A DNA stretch of 64,000 bases from Carpediemonas membranifera (GCA_019828565.1 JAHDYR010000012.1:496001-560000), one strand, 5' to 3'; numbered from the stretch's first letter, positions 21,491 to 34,379 are shown. The notes: generated from the letters alone by a model not told the origin. Made by a program: numbers and translations.

Positions 21491-22582
21491 CGCGAGTTCG
21501 AAGACATCTTCGGTCCCATCCCTCGTGAGCCTGCCAAGGTTCAGCCTATGGAGATCGCCGTCACGGACGAAACTCCGACCCACGTTCCCCCTCGCCGGCT
21601 CTCCCCGGCCATGACTGAGGTCATCGATCGAGAGGTCGAGGCCCTCCTTGAGGCTGGCATCATCCGCCTATCGGAGTCGGCTTACTCCGCCCCTTGCTTC
21701 GTCGTGCCAAAGACGAACGGTGAACATAGGATGGTCGTAGACTACCGCCTCCTCAACTCAGTCAGCCGCGACTTCCGATTCCCCCTGCAGAACATTAAGT
21801 CCATCTTGTCTCGCCTGAATGGCAGCAAGTACTTCACCACGCTTGACCTGCGCAGTGGCTACCACCAGTTCCCCCTCGACGCAATAGCTGTTCCTAGGAC
21901 TGCATTTGCCACGCACAACGGCCTGTACGAGTTCGTTAGAGTCCCCTTCGGTCTCAAGAACGCGCCTTCCTACTTCCAGCGAGGCATGATGCGGATCTTA
22001 GCTCCACTCTTGGGCCGCGGGGTCGAGTGCTTCCTTGATGATGTCATCGTACACGCGTCTACGATCGAGGGCCACAACTCCCTTCTGCATCAGGTCTTCG
22101 AACTCGTCCGCGCCCACAACTTACGCCTGAAGCTGAGCAAGTGCGTCTTCCTCCGCACCGAGCTCGAGTTCGTCGGCCACACGGTCTGCTCACAGGGCAT
22201 CAGCATCTCCAGCTGGCGCAAGGAAGCCCTCGGCTCAATGACCGTTCCGTCAAACCCCTCCGAGCTGCGAAGCTTCTGCGGTCTCGCGAACTATTACCGT
22301 GACCATGTCGCAGATTTCGCCCGTATCATGGCTCCCCTGTACGACCTCTGCGGCTCCAAGACCGTTTTCGAGTGGGGTGAGTCCGAACAGACTGCTTGGG
22401 ACACCGTCAAGCGCGCTATCGTCCAGGCACCCCTCCTATCTTTCCCAGACTACTCGAAGCCCCTGGTGATCAAGACCGACGCTTCTTCGCTCGGCTGTGG
22501 CGCTCTCCTCGCGCAGCAAGATCCCGTCTCCGGCAAGGGAGGCACCTGTCGCCTTCGTCTCGCGCCGCTTCACGATGACTGA
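21485..22582 (+). CDS. G1 reverse transcriptase and start of RNase H
   Basis: Typical gypsy RT: YSAPCFVVPKTNGEHRMVVD, TTLDLRSGYHQ (motif A), FGLKNAPSYFQR (motif B), ECFLDDVIV (motif C, LDD), and FCGLANYYRDHV in the connection. RNase H begins with IKTDASSLGCGALL. The frame is lost at about 22520 in a G-rich stretch and the rest of RNase H is in the next frame. Confidence 0.88.
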   Translation, partial: PAREFEDIFGPIPREPAKVQPMEIAVTDETPTHVPPRRLSPAMTEVIDREVEALLEAGIIRLSESAYSAPCFVVPKTNGEHRMVVDYRLLNSVSRDFRFPLQNIKSILSRLNGSKYFTTLDLRSGYHQFPLDAIAVPRTAFATHNGLYEFVRVPFGLKNAPSYFQRGMMRILAPLLGRGVECFLDDVIVHASTIEGHNSLLHQVFELVRAHNLRLKLSKCVFLRTELEFVGHTVCSQGISISSWRKEALGSMTVPSNPSELRSFCGLANYYRDHVADFARIMAPLYDLCGSKTVFEWGESEQTAWDTVKRAIVQAPLLSFPDYSKPLVIKTDASSLGCGALLAQQDPVSGKGGTCRLRLAPLHDD

Positions 22583-24077
22583 GTCAGCTTGGGCCACGAT
22601 CGAGCAAGAAGCATATGGAATCTTCTTCGCCATCACCAAGTTCGATCCGTTCATCCGAGGCCAGTTCTTCGAGGTCCAGACCGATCATAAGAACTTGATC
22701 TACATGTCGCGCAGTGAGACCCCGAAGGTCGTGCGCTGGAGCCTCCGTCTCCAAGAGTATGTCTTCGTGATTCATCACATCCCCGGCCTCGACAACGCGG
22801 CCGCAGATGTCCTCTCTCGCTGTCTCAAGGCTGTCACTTCCCTGTCTGACCATCATGTGGACATTGAGTCCGTGCATGGTCCCGTCGCCGGCCATATGGG
22901 CGCGGTGACCACCATGGAGCGCCTCAAGCTCCGCGGCATCGAATGGACCAACATGCTGGATGACATCAAGGGCTTTATTGCCTCATGCCCCATCTGTCAG
23001 AAGGTCCGCGAGACAGCCAAGAAGACGACTTCTACCCTGCGTCCTACGTTCTCCTCTGACCCGTTCGTGGCCGTCTCCATCGACACTATGGGTCCCTTCC
23101 CGGAGGATGACTTTGGTAACAAGTTTATCATCGTCACGGTTGACAACTTCTCACGCTTTACAGAGCTAGTCGCTGTCCCTTCAACTTCCTCCGAGTCTGC
23201 CTGCCGCGCATTCATCCAGTTCGCCGGCCACTACGGATTCCCTCAGACCGTCCGCACTGATGGCGGCTCCCAGTTCACTGCCAAGCTCTTCAAGGAGATC
23301 TTGGCCTCCCTGCACGTGGCCCACACCGTCACGCTGCCCTACCACCACCGCGCGAACGGCCTAGTCGAGAGGGTCAACCGCGAGGTGAACCGTCATCTCG
23401 TCGCCTTGACCTCTGAACTCAGACTCTCCTCCAAGTGGTCTCTGTACCTGCCCATGGTCCAACGCCTTCTTAACGCTACCACCAACTCTAGCATTGGCAT
23501 GTCACCCGCTGCCCTCGTCTTCGGCACCGCCGTCAACCTCGACCGCAGCATCATCGACGTAGTGTCACAGGGAGAGGGAGAGCACCCAGACATCGTCCAA
23601 ATCCAGGAGATCCTCGTTCAAGCAGCCCGCCTTAACCAGGATCAGACCTTCAACCCCGGCCCTTCAACCTCGGACGTCTTTGCCATCGGCGACCAGGTCT
23701 TAGTAACCTACCCGACGCGTCCCGACAGCAAGTTGACCCCCAAGCTCATGGGCCCCTACACCATAACTTCCCGCTCGAACGACATTTACGAGGTTATCAA
23801 TCCTGCGACTCGTCGCACCCAGACCTATCACGCCACACGCCTCCGCCGCTTCGTCTCCAATGGCCTCCTCACTGACATCGAGCTCGTCGCCATGGACGAG
23901 GACTCCTACCTTGTACAAGAGATCCTGGCCCACCGTGGCGGCCCCAACAAGACCTCCTTCGAGTTTCTCATCCGCTGGGATGGCTATGGTGCCGAGGACG
24001 ACCAATGGCTTCCCTACCTCGAGGTCAGGGACCTCGAGGCTCTCGACTATTATCTCGAGTGTCACCCACTCTTCTAA
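22520..24077 (+). CDS. G1 RNase H, integrase and chromodomain
   Basis: RNase H continues with IEQEAYGIFFA and TDHKNLIYM. The integrase has a partial HHCC zinc module (GHMGA... CPICQK) and the DDE triad in SIDTMGPF, RTDGGSQF and RANGLVERVNRE. A GPY-like segment follows (LMGPYTITSRS), then a chromodomain (EFLIRWDGY...WLPYLEV). The UAA stop lies in the purine tract at the 3' LTR. Catalytic residues are all present. Confidence 0.9.
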
Positions 24078-24087
24078 GAGAGAGAAG
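24075..24087 (+). promoter_or_regulatory. G1 polypurine tract
   Basis: The sequence AAGAGAGAGAAG ends directly at the 3' LTR, as a plus-strand primer should. It overlaps the pol stop codon. Confidence 0.85.
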
Positions 24088-24177
24088 TGTTGGGCAATTT
24101 TAGTTATAACCATTTTTGCCCTTGATCGGGTTTCGAATAAACCTCACTTCGTCATTAGTTCTCTTTATTTGGCCACA
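24088..24177 (+). repeat. G1 3' LTR
   Basis: 90 bp, identical to the 5' LTR. Confidence 0.93.
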
Positions 24178-25216
24178 GAGGAAACTTCGACACACTGCAG
24201 GGGGTTCTCGGGGACTTCTCGCATGGGGACGTCGGGACAAAGCCCGTTGAACCCAACCTGGAGGTCCCGCAGTTGAGCGTCGATTTCAGTCGGTGTCAGG
24301 TCAGTCTCATTGGCTACCATGGACGTGGCGGCCTTCGAGACAAACCCGTGGCGAATCAGGTTCAGCGTCCGACGCCACTTGCTCGCGCTAGCGCGTCGTC
24401 CGCCTCGGTCCGACGGCGGTGCGTACAGCGTCTTGGGGTAGTCTACAACCTTAAGAGCCTCAGCCCGCTTGGCGTCGTCACCTGTCGCGTTGTTCACCTC
24501 CCTCAATCGTTCAATAAGGCCTCGTGTGAACTTCTCGCGCCCGCGCTTGGGCGGAGCGATCTTTCCGAGAAACAAGGCCTGACCCGGGGGAAGGAAGACA
24601 TCGGGTCGATGAGCAGGGGTAGTGGGAGGTGCTGATGGCGGGGTTAGGGGAAACCAACCGCCGAAACGTGAGCTGCCGTGTCTGCCTGGACCTCTTCGTC
24701 AACAGGCTGCGATGACAGACCCTCGTCGTCCGTCGCGATCTCTACTGCAGAGGGAGGGACATTTGCAGCGGTCTCTGGACGCATAGCGTTGTCTCGTATC
24801 GTGCAGGCGATAATCGCAATGGACTTGGGGGCTGTGTTTGCAGAACGCAACGAAGTTGCCGTTGGCAGCGCCTGTGTGGTGATGCTGTGGGCCTTAAGGA
24901 GGTCCTTGAAGCTGTCAGCAATCGCCTTCAGGGCTTTCACGGTAAAGCGTACGATGTGTTTGTTCTGGACGTCGCGCATGAGCTCGACAACCGCAGTTTC
25001 AGAGCACAATGTGTTGAACACCGTGTCCGTATCACACCACAGTCTGTCAATTAGGCTTATGTCGACGAACTTCGCGTAGGTGCTATGAACTTCGGTAAGA
25101 AGAGCACGAACATCCTCGGCGAAGACGCTTTCGCGCCATACGAGTCTCGTACGTCGTCGAGTCACCATCTGGCCTCCAGGATCAGCCTGGGGCACAGAAA
25201 ATGACGACATTTCCAT
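24178..25216 (-). pseudogene. A5: N-terminal part of the ORF
   Basis: Carries the conserved ATG at 25216 (MEMSSF), the family A N-terminal region and the GKIAPPKRGREK block, up to the G1 insertion. A one-base loss in a G run near 24648 breaks the frame; A7 has the same lesion near 30158. Confidence 0.82.
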
Positions 25217-25261
25217 TTCGGGAGGGAGCAAACTTTTATGTAATCAACGACAAACTGTCTA

Positions 25262-25309
25262 GCGAGCGGCGAGGCGCAGCCGAGCTTCGCGAGCCTGAGC
25301 GCAGCGAAG
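25262..25309. repeat. junction motif S, A5/B6
   Basis: Same 48-bp motif, between the beta leader of A5 and the B6 3' UTR. Confidence 0.9.
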
Positions 25310-25449
25310 CAGTTTGAGGCTATGGGGTGCGTCGGGGTCCTCCGTCGCTCCATCCAGTGAGTCGCTGGCGAGTCAACAAAACCAACAAGAACACTCTGAA
25401 GCGCTCTGCACGAGCCGATTGCTACACCAATATCAGAATTGAGTAACAA

Positions 25450-28400
25450 TTAGTGGGAGAGGCCCAAATCCTCTGCTGCAGCATGTGCTGCGTCGCATTG
25501 CTTGATGAACGCTGCATATGTGTGCACTTGCCCTCTCATGCACGCCAAGAAAGCGTTATCAGCCATCTCGCGGACCTGCTCAGCCTTAAGACCAAGTTCA
25601 TCGCGCAAATCGTCCGTCCAGCCCCTTCCGTGCACTCTTCCAACGTCACCGTTGTGAAGCGTCACCGCGGGTATGAGCTTGACGTCCCAGTTGGAGTACT
25701 GGGCGCGCTTGCTCGTCATGGCCTGAGACACGTGGTTGCTGACGACGTTGTCAATGACGATTGCCTTCACGCCAGGTTTCGTGAGGAGGATGTCCGCCCG
25801 CGCCTTCATAGGCTTGGTCCGGTCAATGGTCCACTCACTGGCCTTGTTCAACCACACCTCGGACTGGACTCTCCAGCCATAACCCTTCAGGTCTCTCACC
25901 AGCCCGTCCTTGATAGCGTTGTGACGCTCGTCGTCCAGGCCTCCACGTAGGCATGGGCAGCACAGGGTGTGAGTAGCGTTGCACACAACGGACTGGTGGT
26001 TCACGGTGCGTGCCCTGTAGAGAGGGTAGACGTCAAATCCGGGCGTGAATGCGGGGAGGCCCAGGTGATTGCGGAAGATGGGGGCAACAGCGGCATCGGT
26101 TACCGAGCGCCCAAGAGAGGTCGGGTCGACCATCATGAACGACCGAACGACGTTGGGCGAGACGGCGGCACTCACAGAGAGCTTGGTGGCAATAGATTCC
26201 TCAACGAGGCGAACCAAGTTCTTCTGCGTGTGGTCGGCGTCAAGAGCCTTCACATCGTCCAAGCCACTAGGCCAGTTCGACGGCGTGTTGAGCTGGGGCG
26301 GGAGACACTTGATGGCACCCGTCACGCTGTCAGGTGAGCGTGTAACACCCAGCCCTGCCAGTTGTCTCGTGGCCGCGAGGAACGCGGGAGCCCACACGAC
26401 TGATGGCATTGCCAGCGCAAGCCCGCGTCTTTCTACCGGCATACTCAGGCGGAGAGCAAAGTCGTCATCGACCTCAGCCTCGCTCGACAGGATTCGGAGG
26501 ATGGCCGGGACCGCCTCTTTCTTCTCAAATCCGAGCTCAGCCTCGTAGAGACCGTTGCCGACTCCACCCGTTGCGGGGGGAACGTTACGGAAGAAGTGCT
26601 CCCACTTTGTGAGCGCACAATACTTCGCAATGATCAACGCAGGGGCAGTTGCCTCCGGCCCCTCCTTGGCCACCATCTCTCCGGCAGCGTTAAGGAGTTG
26701 CATCACGCGACAATTGACCTTGGCCAACTCACCCATCGCATGAGCAGCGGACCCAACCGGAACGCCCACGAGGTTTAGGCTGCGTCTTCTTGGGACGCCT
26801 CCCGAGGTGTTGCCGTCGGTAACGTCTCTGTGTGCCACAACGCACTTCGACTTGTTGAGCCGCAGGCCGACTTCGAGGAACTTCTCCCTCGCGATCTCGA
26901 CAAGGTTGTTAGCCTCTCGGCCGACACCGGGCGTCTGCAAAGGCCGATCAGTCGTGGCGACAAGATCGTCTTGGTACGCTTGGAGGTGCCAACCCGGGAA
27001 CGCCTCGCGCAGAACGTCCAGAATGGGCTTGATGCCCAGGCTGAACAGAATAGGGGACAGGGGATCTCCTTGATGTATGCCCTCAGCTGCCTTATCACTC
27101 CTCCTGACGTGGAGAATAGGAGCCCTTGGCGATACATCGTAGACAGGTAGGGCATGAGAGCAGGCATGTAAGCGCGTACCACGTCGAACATGAACGCCCT
27201 AGATAGGCATCCATAAGCGTTCGATAAGTCGAGGGAGACAACAGTCCCTCCCTCCTCGTAGACCCTGGTCACGCTGTCACTCAGCCTCTCCAGGCCGCAC
27301 TTCTCCCCCACCCCATACTGATCCTTGAGGGTCCGGTCGACGTCGACCAGGCGGGCCCTCACAGCCCAGGCGAGAGCCTTCGCCGCAACCCGCCGAAGCG
27401 AGTCCCCGATGGCCACTCCTCGGATCTTCCCGCCCCCTTGGGGACCGGGACAATGATGCAGTGGCTCAATGCCGCGGTGTAGGTCTCGCCGTTCAGGATG
27501 TCCTGTACGATCGGCATCAATGCGGCGATGAGGTCATGTCTGGCCACCTTCGCTGCTATTCTGATATGGAGGAAGGACAAGCCCGACGGCCCTGGGGCCG
27601 CCTCGGCCTTTAGAGCGTGTAGTACAGTCTTGAGGGTCCTAGCGGACACCTCAACTGACTGCAGTGGCTCTGCGGGGACGTCCTTAAACGGAACATCTGG
27701 GCGCAGGCCACTGTAATCCTCCTGCAGTCTCTTCAGCTCTACATCCACCTCCTGTGGTGACAGGCCCGCATCCTCAGCTACCAGCGCAGTGGCTGCCTTG
27801 GACACGAACCCGTGGCGAACCAGTCGCATCACCTTACGCCACTTGGACGGGCGGCGCTTGGGGCCTTTCGATGCAACCGGCGGTGCGTACAGCGCCTTCG
27901 GGTACTCGAGTACCGTCCTCAGGGCCGCGCGCTTCTCGTCCTCGCTCTCCACGAGGGCCACCCGCTTGAGCTTCTCGATCAGGCCTCTGGCGAATTTCTC
28001 GCGTCCCCTCTTGGGGGGAGCGATCTTGCCAAGGAAGAGAGCCTGTCCCGGTGGTAGGAACACGTCGGGTCGATGGGCTGGGTGAGCGGGAGGGGCAGTC
28101 GGGGGGCTTGCGGTGAAGCCCACCGCGGTGACGTGCGCTGCTGCGCTCGGCTGCGATGACAGCTGGCTACCAGGGGCGTGGACCTCTTCGACAGATGGAA
28201 GGAGACTGGCAGGGTCGTTGTTGCCCATCACGTTTCTCCTGATCTCTCGGAAGAATTCGGCCGCCACCGACGGAGCTGTTTTGGCAGAACGCAGCGGTGT
28301 TGCTTTGGGAGTACTGCTAAGAGTAACACCCGCCGCGTCTAAGAGCCGCTTGAAGGAATCTACGATGTCCTTCAGTGCTCTCACCGTCAAACGCACAATC

Positions 28401-28660
28401 TTCTTGTTGTTCACGTCCTTCATCAGCTCGACGATGGCCGCCTCGGAGCACAGCGTATCAAACACTGTCTCTACATTGCACCAACGTGCGTCAATGAACT
28501 CAGCATTGACGAATTTCGCGTAGTCGGTACGAACAGTCTGCAGCAGAAGCTGTACGTCCCGAGCAAGCGCGTTTTCGCGCCAATCGGACGTTATGGAAAC
28601 TCTCATCGCCATCTGGCCTCCAGGATCAGCCTGGGGCACAGAAAATGACGACATTTCCAT
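25450..28660 (-). pseudogene. RT/endonuclease ORF of B6
   Basis: N-terminus to RT fingers in 28660-27359, RT core in 27416-26775, YQDD side to C-terminus in 26940-25450. A lost G near 27432 and a lost A near 27080 break the frame. The knuckle reads YPLY instead of CPLC, so two zinc-binding cysteines are gone. The G loss and the double Cys-to-Tyr change are both shared with B10. Confidence 0.83.
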
Positions 28661-28705
28661 TTCGGGAGGGAGCAAACTTTTATGTAATCAACGACAAACT
28701 GTCTA

Positions 28706-28753
28706 GCGAGCGGCGAGGCGCAGCCGAGCTTCGCGAGCCTGAGCGCAGCGAAG
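28706..28753. repeat. junction motif S, B6/A7
   Basis: Same 48-bp motif, between the beta leader of B6 and the A7 3' UTR. Confidence 0.9.
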
Positions 28754-28893
28754 ACGTCACTCTAGTGGTCAGTATGTCGGGTTTGAGGCACTGCTCGCTC
28801 CGAAATCTCCCTTTCGACTCTCCACTCAGTCACAACGAACGCGAACGCGAATAACGCGCAGATCACGCTCAAAGTACAGAAACAACATCAGTA

Positions 28894-30726
28894 TTAGTGG
28901 TTGAGGCCATTAGCCTCAGCTTGACGGTGCGCAGCATCCGCCTGGCGCATGAACGCATGGAACACATGAACTTGCTGCCGCATACAGGCCATCATGACCG
29001 CGTCGGCAATCTGCCCAACAGTTTCGGCATCAAGGCCCAAAACGTCGCGCATCTCATCGGTCCATCCTCTCCCATGCACAGCACCAACACCACCACTCTG
29101 GCGAACGACCACGGGAATAACCCGGACGTTCCAGTTGGCGTACTGCTCCTTCTTGCTCCGCATAGATGCAGACGCGTGATTGCTCACCACTACGTCAAGC
29201 ACAACGGGTTCGGTATGGCCCGGTCTGGTCAAGAGGAGGTCCGCCCGCGCCTTGACCCGTTTGGTCCGGTCCACAGTCCACTCGCTGCCCCGTCCGAGCC
29301 AATGCTCAACTCTTACGCGCCAGGGGTGCCCGCGCAGCAGTTTGGCGAGCGTGTCGCGAATTTGGTCGTGCCGCTCCGATCCCAGCCCCTCCCTCAGGAA
29401 GGGACAGGTAAGAGAATGCTCGGCTGAGCAGGGGACAGACCGGTGGTTAACACTACGGGCCAGGCATAGCGGACAGACGTCGTGGCCTGTCTCAAAGGCA
29501 GGAAGGCCGACATGGTTGCGAAGCATCGGTGCAGCACCCTCGTCACAGGGGTTACGACCCATAGCGGCTGGATCAGGTGTTCGCGCCTTGATGTCTTGTA
29601 GGCGATCTTCAGGTGAAGGAACGATAGCCCGGAGGGCCCCGGGGCCGCCTCAGACTTGAGTGTGTTGAGGATGGTCTTCAGAGTCTTAGAGGAAACTTCG
29701 ACACACTGCAGGGGGTTCTCGGGGACGTCTCGCATGGGGACGTCGGGACAAAGCCCGTTGAACCCAACCTGGAGGTCCCGCAGTTGAGCGTCGATTTCAG
29801 TCGGTGTCAGGTCAGTCTCATTGGCTACCATGGACGTGGCGGCCTTCGAGACAAACCCGTGGCGAATCAGGTTCAGCGTCCGACGCCACTTGCTCGCGCT
29901 AGCGCGTCGTCCGCCTCGGTCCGACGGCGGTGCGTACAGCGTCTTGGGGTAGTCTACAACCTTAAGAGCCTCAGCCCGCTTGGCGTCGTCACCTGTCGCG
30001 TTGTTCACCTCCCTCAATCGTTCAATAAGGCCTCGTGTGAACTTCTCGCGCCCGCGCTTGGGCGGAGCGATCTTTCCGAGAAACAAGGCCTGACCCGGGG
30101 AAGGAAGACATCGGGTCGATGAGCAGGGGTAGTGGGAGGTGCTGATGGCGGGGTTAGGGGAAACCAACCGCCGAAACGTGAGCTGCCGTGTCTGCCTGGA
30201 CCTCTTCGTCAACAGGCTGCGATGACAGACCCTCGTCGTCCGTCGCGATCTCTACTGCAGAGGGAGGGACATTTGCAGCGGTCTCTGGACGCATAGCGTT
30301 GTCTCGTATCGTGCAGGCGATAATCGCAATGGACTTGGGGGCTGTGTTTGCAGAACGCAACGAAGTTGCCGTTGGCAGCGCCTGTGTGGTGATGCTGTGG
30401 GCCTTAAGGAGGTCCTTGAAGCTGTCAGCAATCGCCTTCAGGGCTTTCACGGTAAAGCGTACGATGTGTTTGTTCTGGACGTCGCGCATGAGCTCGACAA
30501 CCGCAGTTTCAGAGCACAATGTGTTGAACACCGTGTCCGTATCACACCACAGTCTGTCAATTAGGCTTATGTCGACGAACTTCGCGTAGGTGCTATGAAC
30601 TTCGGTAAGAAGAGCACGAACATCCTCGGCGAAGACGCTTTCGCGCCATACGAGTCTCGTACGTCGTCGAGTCACCATCTGGCCTCCAGGATCAGCCTGG
30701 GGCACAGAAAATGACGACATTTCCAT
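28894..30726 (-). pseudogene. A7 ORF with RT core deleted
   Basis: Open pieces are the N-terminus (30726-30154), the GKIAPPKRGREK block to the RT fingers fused across the deletion (30212-29394), and the knuckle plus endonuclease (29562-28894). The endonuclease half keeps its CPLC knuckle and the ARAD...LDVVV...K residues. RT activity is impossible. Confidence 0.85.
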
Positions 30727-30771
30727 TTCGGGAGGGAGCAAACTTTTATGTAATCAACGACAAACTGTCTA

Positions 30772-30819
30772 GCGAGCGGCGAGGCGCAGCCGAGCTTCGC
30801 GAGCCTGAGCGCAGCGAAG
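30772..30819. repeat. junction motif S, A7/B8
   Basis: Same 48-bp motif, between the beta leader of A7 and the B8 3' UTR. Confidence 0.9.
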
Positions 30820-30959
30820 CAGTTTGAGGCTATGGGGTGCGTCGGGGTCCTCCGTCGCTCCATCCAGTGAGTCGCTGGCGAGTCAACAAAACCAACAAGA
30901 ACACTCTGAAGCGCTCTGCACGAGCCGATTGCTACACCAATATCAGAATTGAGTAACAA

Positions 30960-33900
30960 TTAGTGGGAGAGGCCCAAATCCTCTGCTGCAGCATGTGCTG
31001 CGTCGCATTGCTTGATGAACGCTGCATATGTGTGCACTTGCCCTCTCATGCACGCCAAGAAAGCGTTATCAGCCATCTCGCGGACCTGCTCAGCCTTAAG
31101 ACCAAGTTCATCGCGCAAATCGTCCGTCCAGCCCCTTCCGTGCACTCTTCCAACGTCACCGTTGTGAAGCGTCACCGCGGGTATGAGCTTGACGTCCCAG
31201 TTGGAGTACTGGGCGCGCTTGCTCGTCATGGCCTGAGACACGTGGTTGCTGACGACGTTGTCAATGACGATTGCCTTCACGCCAGGTTTCGTGAGGAGGA
31301 TGTCCGCCCGCGCCTTCATAGGCTTGGTCCGGTCAATGGTCCACTCACTGGCCTTGTTCAACCACACCTCGGACTGGACTCTCCAGCCATAACCCTTCAG
31401 GTCTCTCACCAGCCCGTCCTTGATAGCGTTGTGACGCTCGTCGTCCAGGCCTCCACGTAGGCATGGGCAGCACAGGGTGTGAGTAGCGTTGCACACAACG
31501 GACTGGTGGTTCACGGTGCGTGCCCTGCAGAGAGGGCAGACGTCAAATCCGGGCGTGAATGCGGGGAGGCCCAGGTGATTGCGGAAGATGGGGGCAACAG
31601 CGGCATCGGTTACCGAGCGCCCAAGAGAGGTCGGGTCGACCATCATGAACGACCGAACGACGTTGGGCGAGACGGCGGCACTCACAGAGAGCTTGGTGGC
31701 AATAGATTCCTCAACGAGGCGAACCAAGTTCTTCTGCGTGTGGTCGGCGTCAAGAGCCTTCACATCGTCCAAGCCACTAGGCCAGTTCGACGGCGTGTTG
31801 AGCTGGGGCGGGAGACACTTGATGGCACCCGTCACGCTGTCAGGTGAGCGTGTAACACCCAGCCCTGCCAGTTGTCTCGTGGCCGCGAGGAACGCGGGAG
31901 CCCACACGACTGATGGCATTGCCAGCGCAAGCCCGCGTCTTTCGACCGGCATACTCAGGCGGAGAGCAAAGTCGTCATCGACCTCAGCCTCGCTCGACAG
32001 GATTCGGAGGATGGCCGGGACCGCCTCTTTCTTCTCAAATCCGAGCTCAGCCTCGTAGAGACCGTTGCCGACTCCACCCGTTGCGGGGGGAACGTTACGG
32101 AAGAAGTGCTCCCCACTTTGTGAGCGCACAATACTTCGCAATGATCAACGCAGGGGCAGTTGCCTCCGGCCCCTCCTTGGCCACCATCTCTCCGGCAGCG
32201 TTAAGGAGTTGCATCACGCGACAATTGACCTTGGCCAACTCACCCATCGCATGAGCAGCGGACCCAACCGGAACGCCCACGAGGTTTAGGCTGCGTCTTC
32301 TTGGGACGCCTCCCGAGGTGTTGCCGTCGGTAACGTCTCTGTGTGCCACAACGCACTTCGACTTGTTGAGCCGCAGGCCGACTTCGAGGAACTTCTCCCT
32401 CGCGATCTCGACAAGGTTGTTAGCCTCTCGGCCGACACCGGGCGTCTGCAAAGGCCGATCAGTCGTGGCGACTAGATCGTCTTGGTACGCTTGGAGGTGC
32501 CAACCCGGGAACGCCTCGCGCAGAACGTCCAGAATGGGCTTGATGCCCAGGCTGAACAGAATAGGGGACAGGGGATCTCCTTGATGTTTGCCCTCAGCTG
32601 CCTTATCACTCCTCCTGACGTGGAGAATAGGAGCCCTTGGCGATACATCGTAGACAGGTAGGGCATGAGAGCAGGCATGTAAGCGCGTACCACGTCGAAC
32701 ATGAACGCCCTAGATAGGCATCCATAAGCGTTCGATAAGTCGAGGGAGACAACAGTCCCTCCCTCCTCGTAGACCCTGGTCACGCTGTCACTCAGCCTCT
32801 CCAGGCCGCACTTCTCCCCCACCCCATACTGATCCTTGAGGGTCCGGTCGACGTCGACCAGGCGGGCCCTCACAGCCCAGGCGAGAGCCTTCGCCGCAAC
32901 CCGCCGAAGCGAGTCCCCGATGGCCACTCCTCGGATCTTCCCGGCCCCCTTGGGGACCGGGACAATGATGCAGTGGCTCAATGCCGCGGTGTAGGTCTCG
33001 CCGTTCAGGATGTCCTGTACGATCGGCATCAATGCGGCGATGAGGTCATGTCTGGCCACCTTCGCTGCTATTCTGATATGGAGGAAGGACAAGCCCGACG
33101 GCCCTGGGGCCGCCTCGGCCTTTAGAGCGTGTAGTACAGTCTTGAGGGTCCTAGCGGACACCTCAACTGACTGCAGTGGCTCTGCGGGGACGTCCTTAAA
33201 CGGAACATCTGGGCGCAGGCCACTGTAATCCTCCTGCAGTCTCTTCAGCTCTACATCCACCTCCTGTGGTGACAGGCCCGCATCCTCAGCTACCAGCGCA
33301 GTGGCTGCCTTGGACACGAACCCGTGGCGAACCAGTCGCATCACCTTACGCCACTTGGACGGGCGGCGCTTGGGGCCTTTCGATGCAACCGGCGGTGCGT
33401 ACAGCGCCTTCGGGTACTCGAGTACCGTCCTCAGGGCCGCGCGCTTCTCGTCCTCGCTCTCCACGAGGGCCACCCGCTTGAGCTTCTCGATCAGGCCTCT
33501 GGCGAATTTCTCGCGTCCCCTCTTGGGGGGAGCGATCTTGCCAAGGAAGAGAGCCTGTCCCGGTGGTAGGAACACGTCGGGTCGATGGGCTGGGTGAGCG
33601 GGAGGGGCAGTCGGGGGGCTTGCGGTGAAGCCCACCGCGGTGACGTGCGCTGCTGCGCTCGGCTGCGATGACAGCTGGCTACCAGGGGCGTGGACCTCTT
33701 CGACAGATGGAAGGAGACTGGCAGGGTCGTTGTTGCCCATCACGTTTCTCCTGATCTCTCGGAAGAATTCGGCCGCCACCGACGGAGCTGTTTTGGCAGA
33801 ACGCAGCGGTGTTGCTTTGGGAGTACTGCTAAGAGTAACACCCGCCGCGTCTAAGAGCCGCTTGAAGGAATCTACGATGTCCTTCAGTGCTCTCACCGTC

Positions 33901-34187
33901 AAACGCACAATCTTCTTGTTGTTCACGTCCTTCATCAGCTCGACGATGGCCGCTTCGGAGCACAGCGTATCAAACACTGTCTCTACATTGCACCAACGTG
34001 CGTCAATGAACTCAGCATTGACGAATTTCGCGTAGTCGGTACGAACAGTCTGCAGCAGAAGCTGTACGTCCCGAGCAAGCGCGTTTTCGCGCCAATCGGA
34101 CGTTATGGAAACTCTCATCGCCATCTGGCCTCCAGGATCAGCCTGGGGCACAGAAAATGACGACATTTCCATTTCGGGAGGGAGCAT
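30960..34187 (-). pseudogene. RT/endonuclease ORF of B8
   Basis: Open for 571 residues from the 5' end through LDLSNAYG, then shifted near 32604 (the same one-A loss before GIHQG as B4) and near 32113 (extra C in a C run). The last 393 codons, to the C-terminus, are open and keep CPLC. Only two lesions, so it is among the least damaged B copies. Confidence 0.85.
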
Positions 34188-34216
34188 CGTTTATTGCCTT
34201 TTGGACGAACTGTATT

Positions 34217-34264
34217 GCGAGCGGCGAGGCGCAGCCGAGCTTCGCGAGCCTGAGCGCAGCGAAG
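34217..34264. repeat. junction motif S, B8/A9
   Basis: Same 48-bp motif, between the alpha leader of B8 and the A9 3' UTR. Confidence 0.9.
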
Positions 34265-34379
34265 ACGTCACTCTAGTGGTCAGTATGTCGGGTTTGAGGC
34301 ACTGCTCGCTCCGAAATCTCCCTTTCGACTCTCCACTCAGTCACAACGAACGCGAACGCGAATAACGCGCAGATCACGC

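Larger units (their letters stand above)
20141..24177 (+). mobile_element. Ty3/gypsy chromovirus G1
   Basis: 4037-bp LTR retrotransposon inserted in A5. Order: LTR, 10-bp palindrome, gag, CCHC, protease, RT, RNase H, integrase, chromodomain, purine tract, LTR. The order RT-RNase H-integrase defines Ty3/gypsy and the C-terminal chromodomain places it with chromoviruses. Identical LTRs indicate a recent insertion. The internal coding part is in four frames. Confidence 0.93.
17767..25261 (-). mobile_element. non-LTR retrotransposon A5 (family A), split by G1
   Basis: Complete A unit interrupted at 20140 by the gypsy element G1; it resumes at 24178. Its own leader is beta, and its upstream neighbour is B6. 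Removing G1 and one copy of the GAGG duplication restores a collinear A sequence. Confidence 0.92.
25262..28705 (-). mobile_element. non-LTR retrotransposon B6 (family B, full length)
   Basis: 3444-bp B unit with a beta leader and upstream neighbour A7. This is the one junction where the leader type does not match the upstream neighbour's usual type. Confidence 0.9.
28706..30771 (-). mobile_element. non-LTR retrotransposon A7 (family A, internal deletion)
   Basis: Only 2066 bp. Both ends are normal, but about 1390 bp are missing at 29576-29580, removing the RT palm, thumb and part of the linker. Beta leader; upstream neighbour B8. Confidence 0.9.
30772..34216 (-). mobile_element. non-LTR retrotransposon B8 (family B, full length)
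   Basis: 3445-bp B unit with an alpha leader; upstream neighbour A9. Confidence 0.9.
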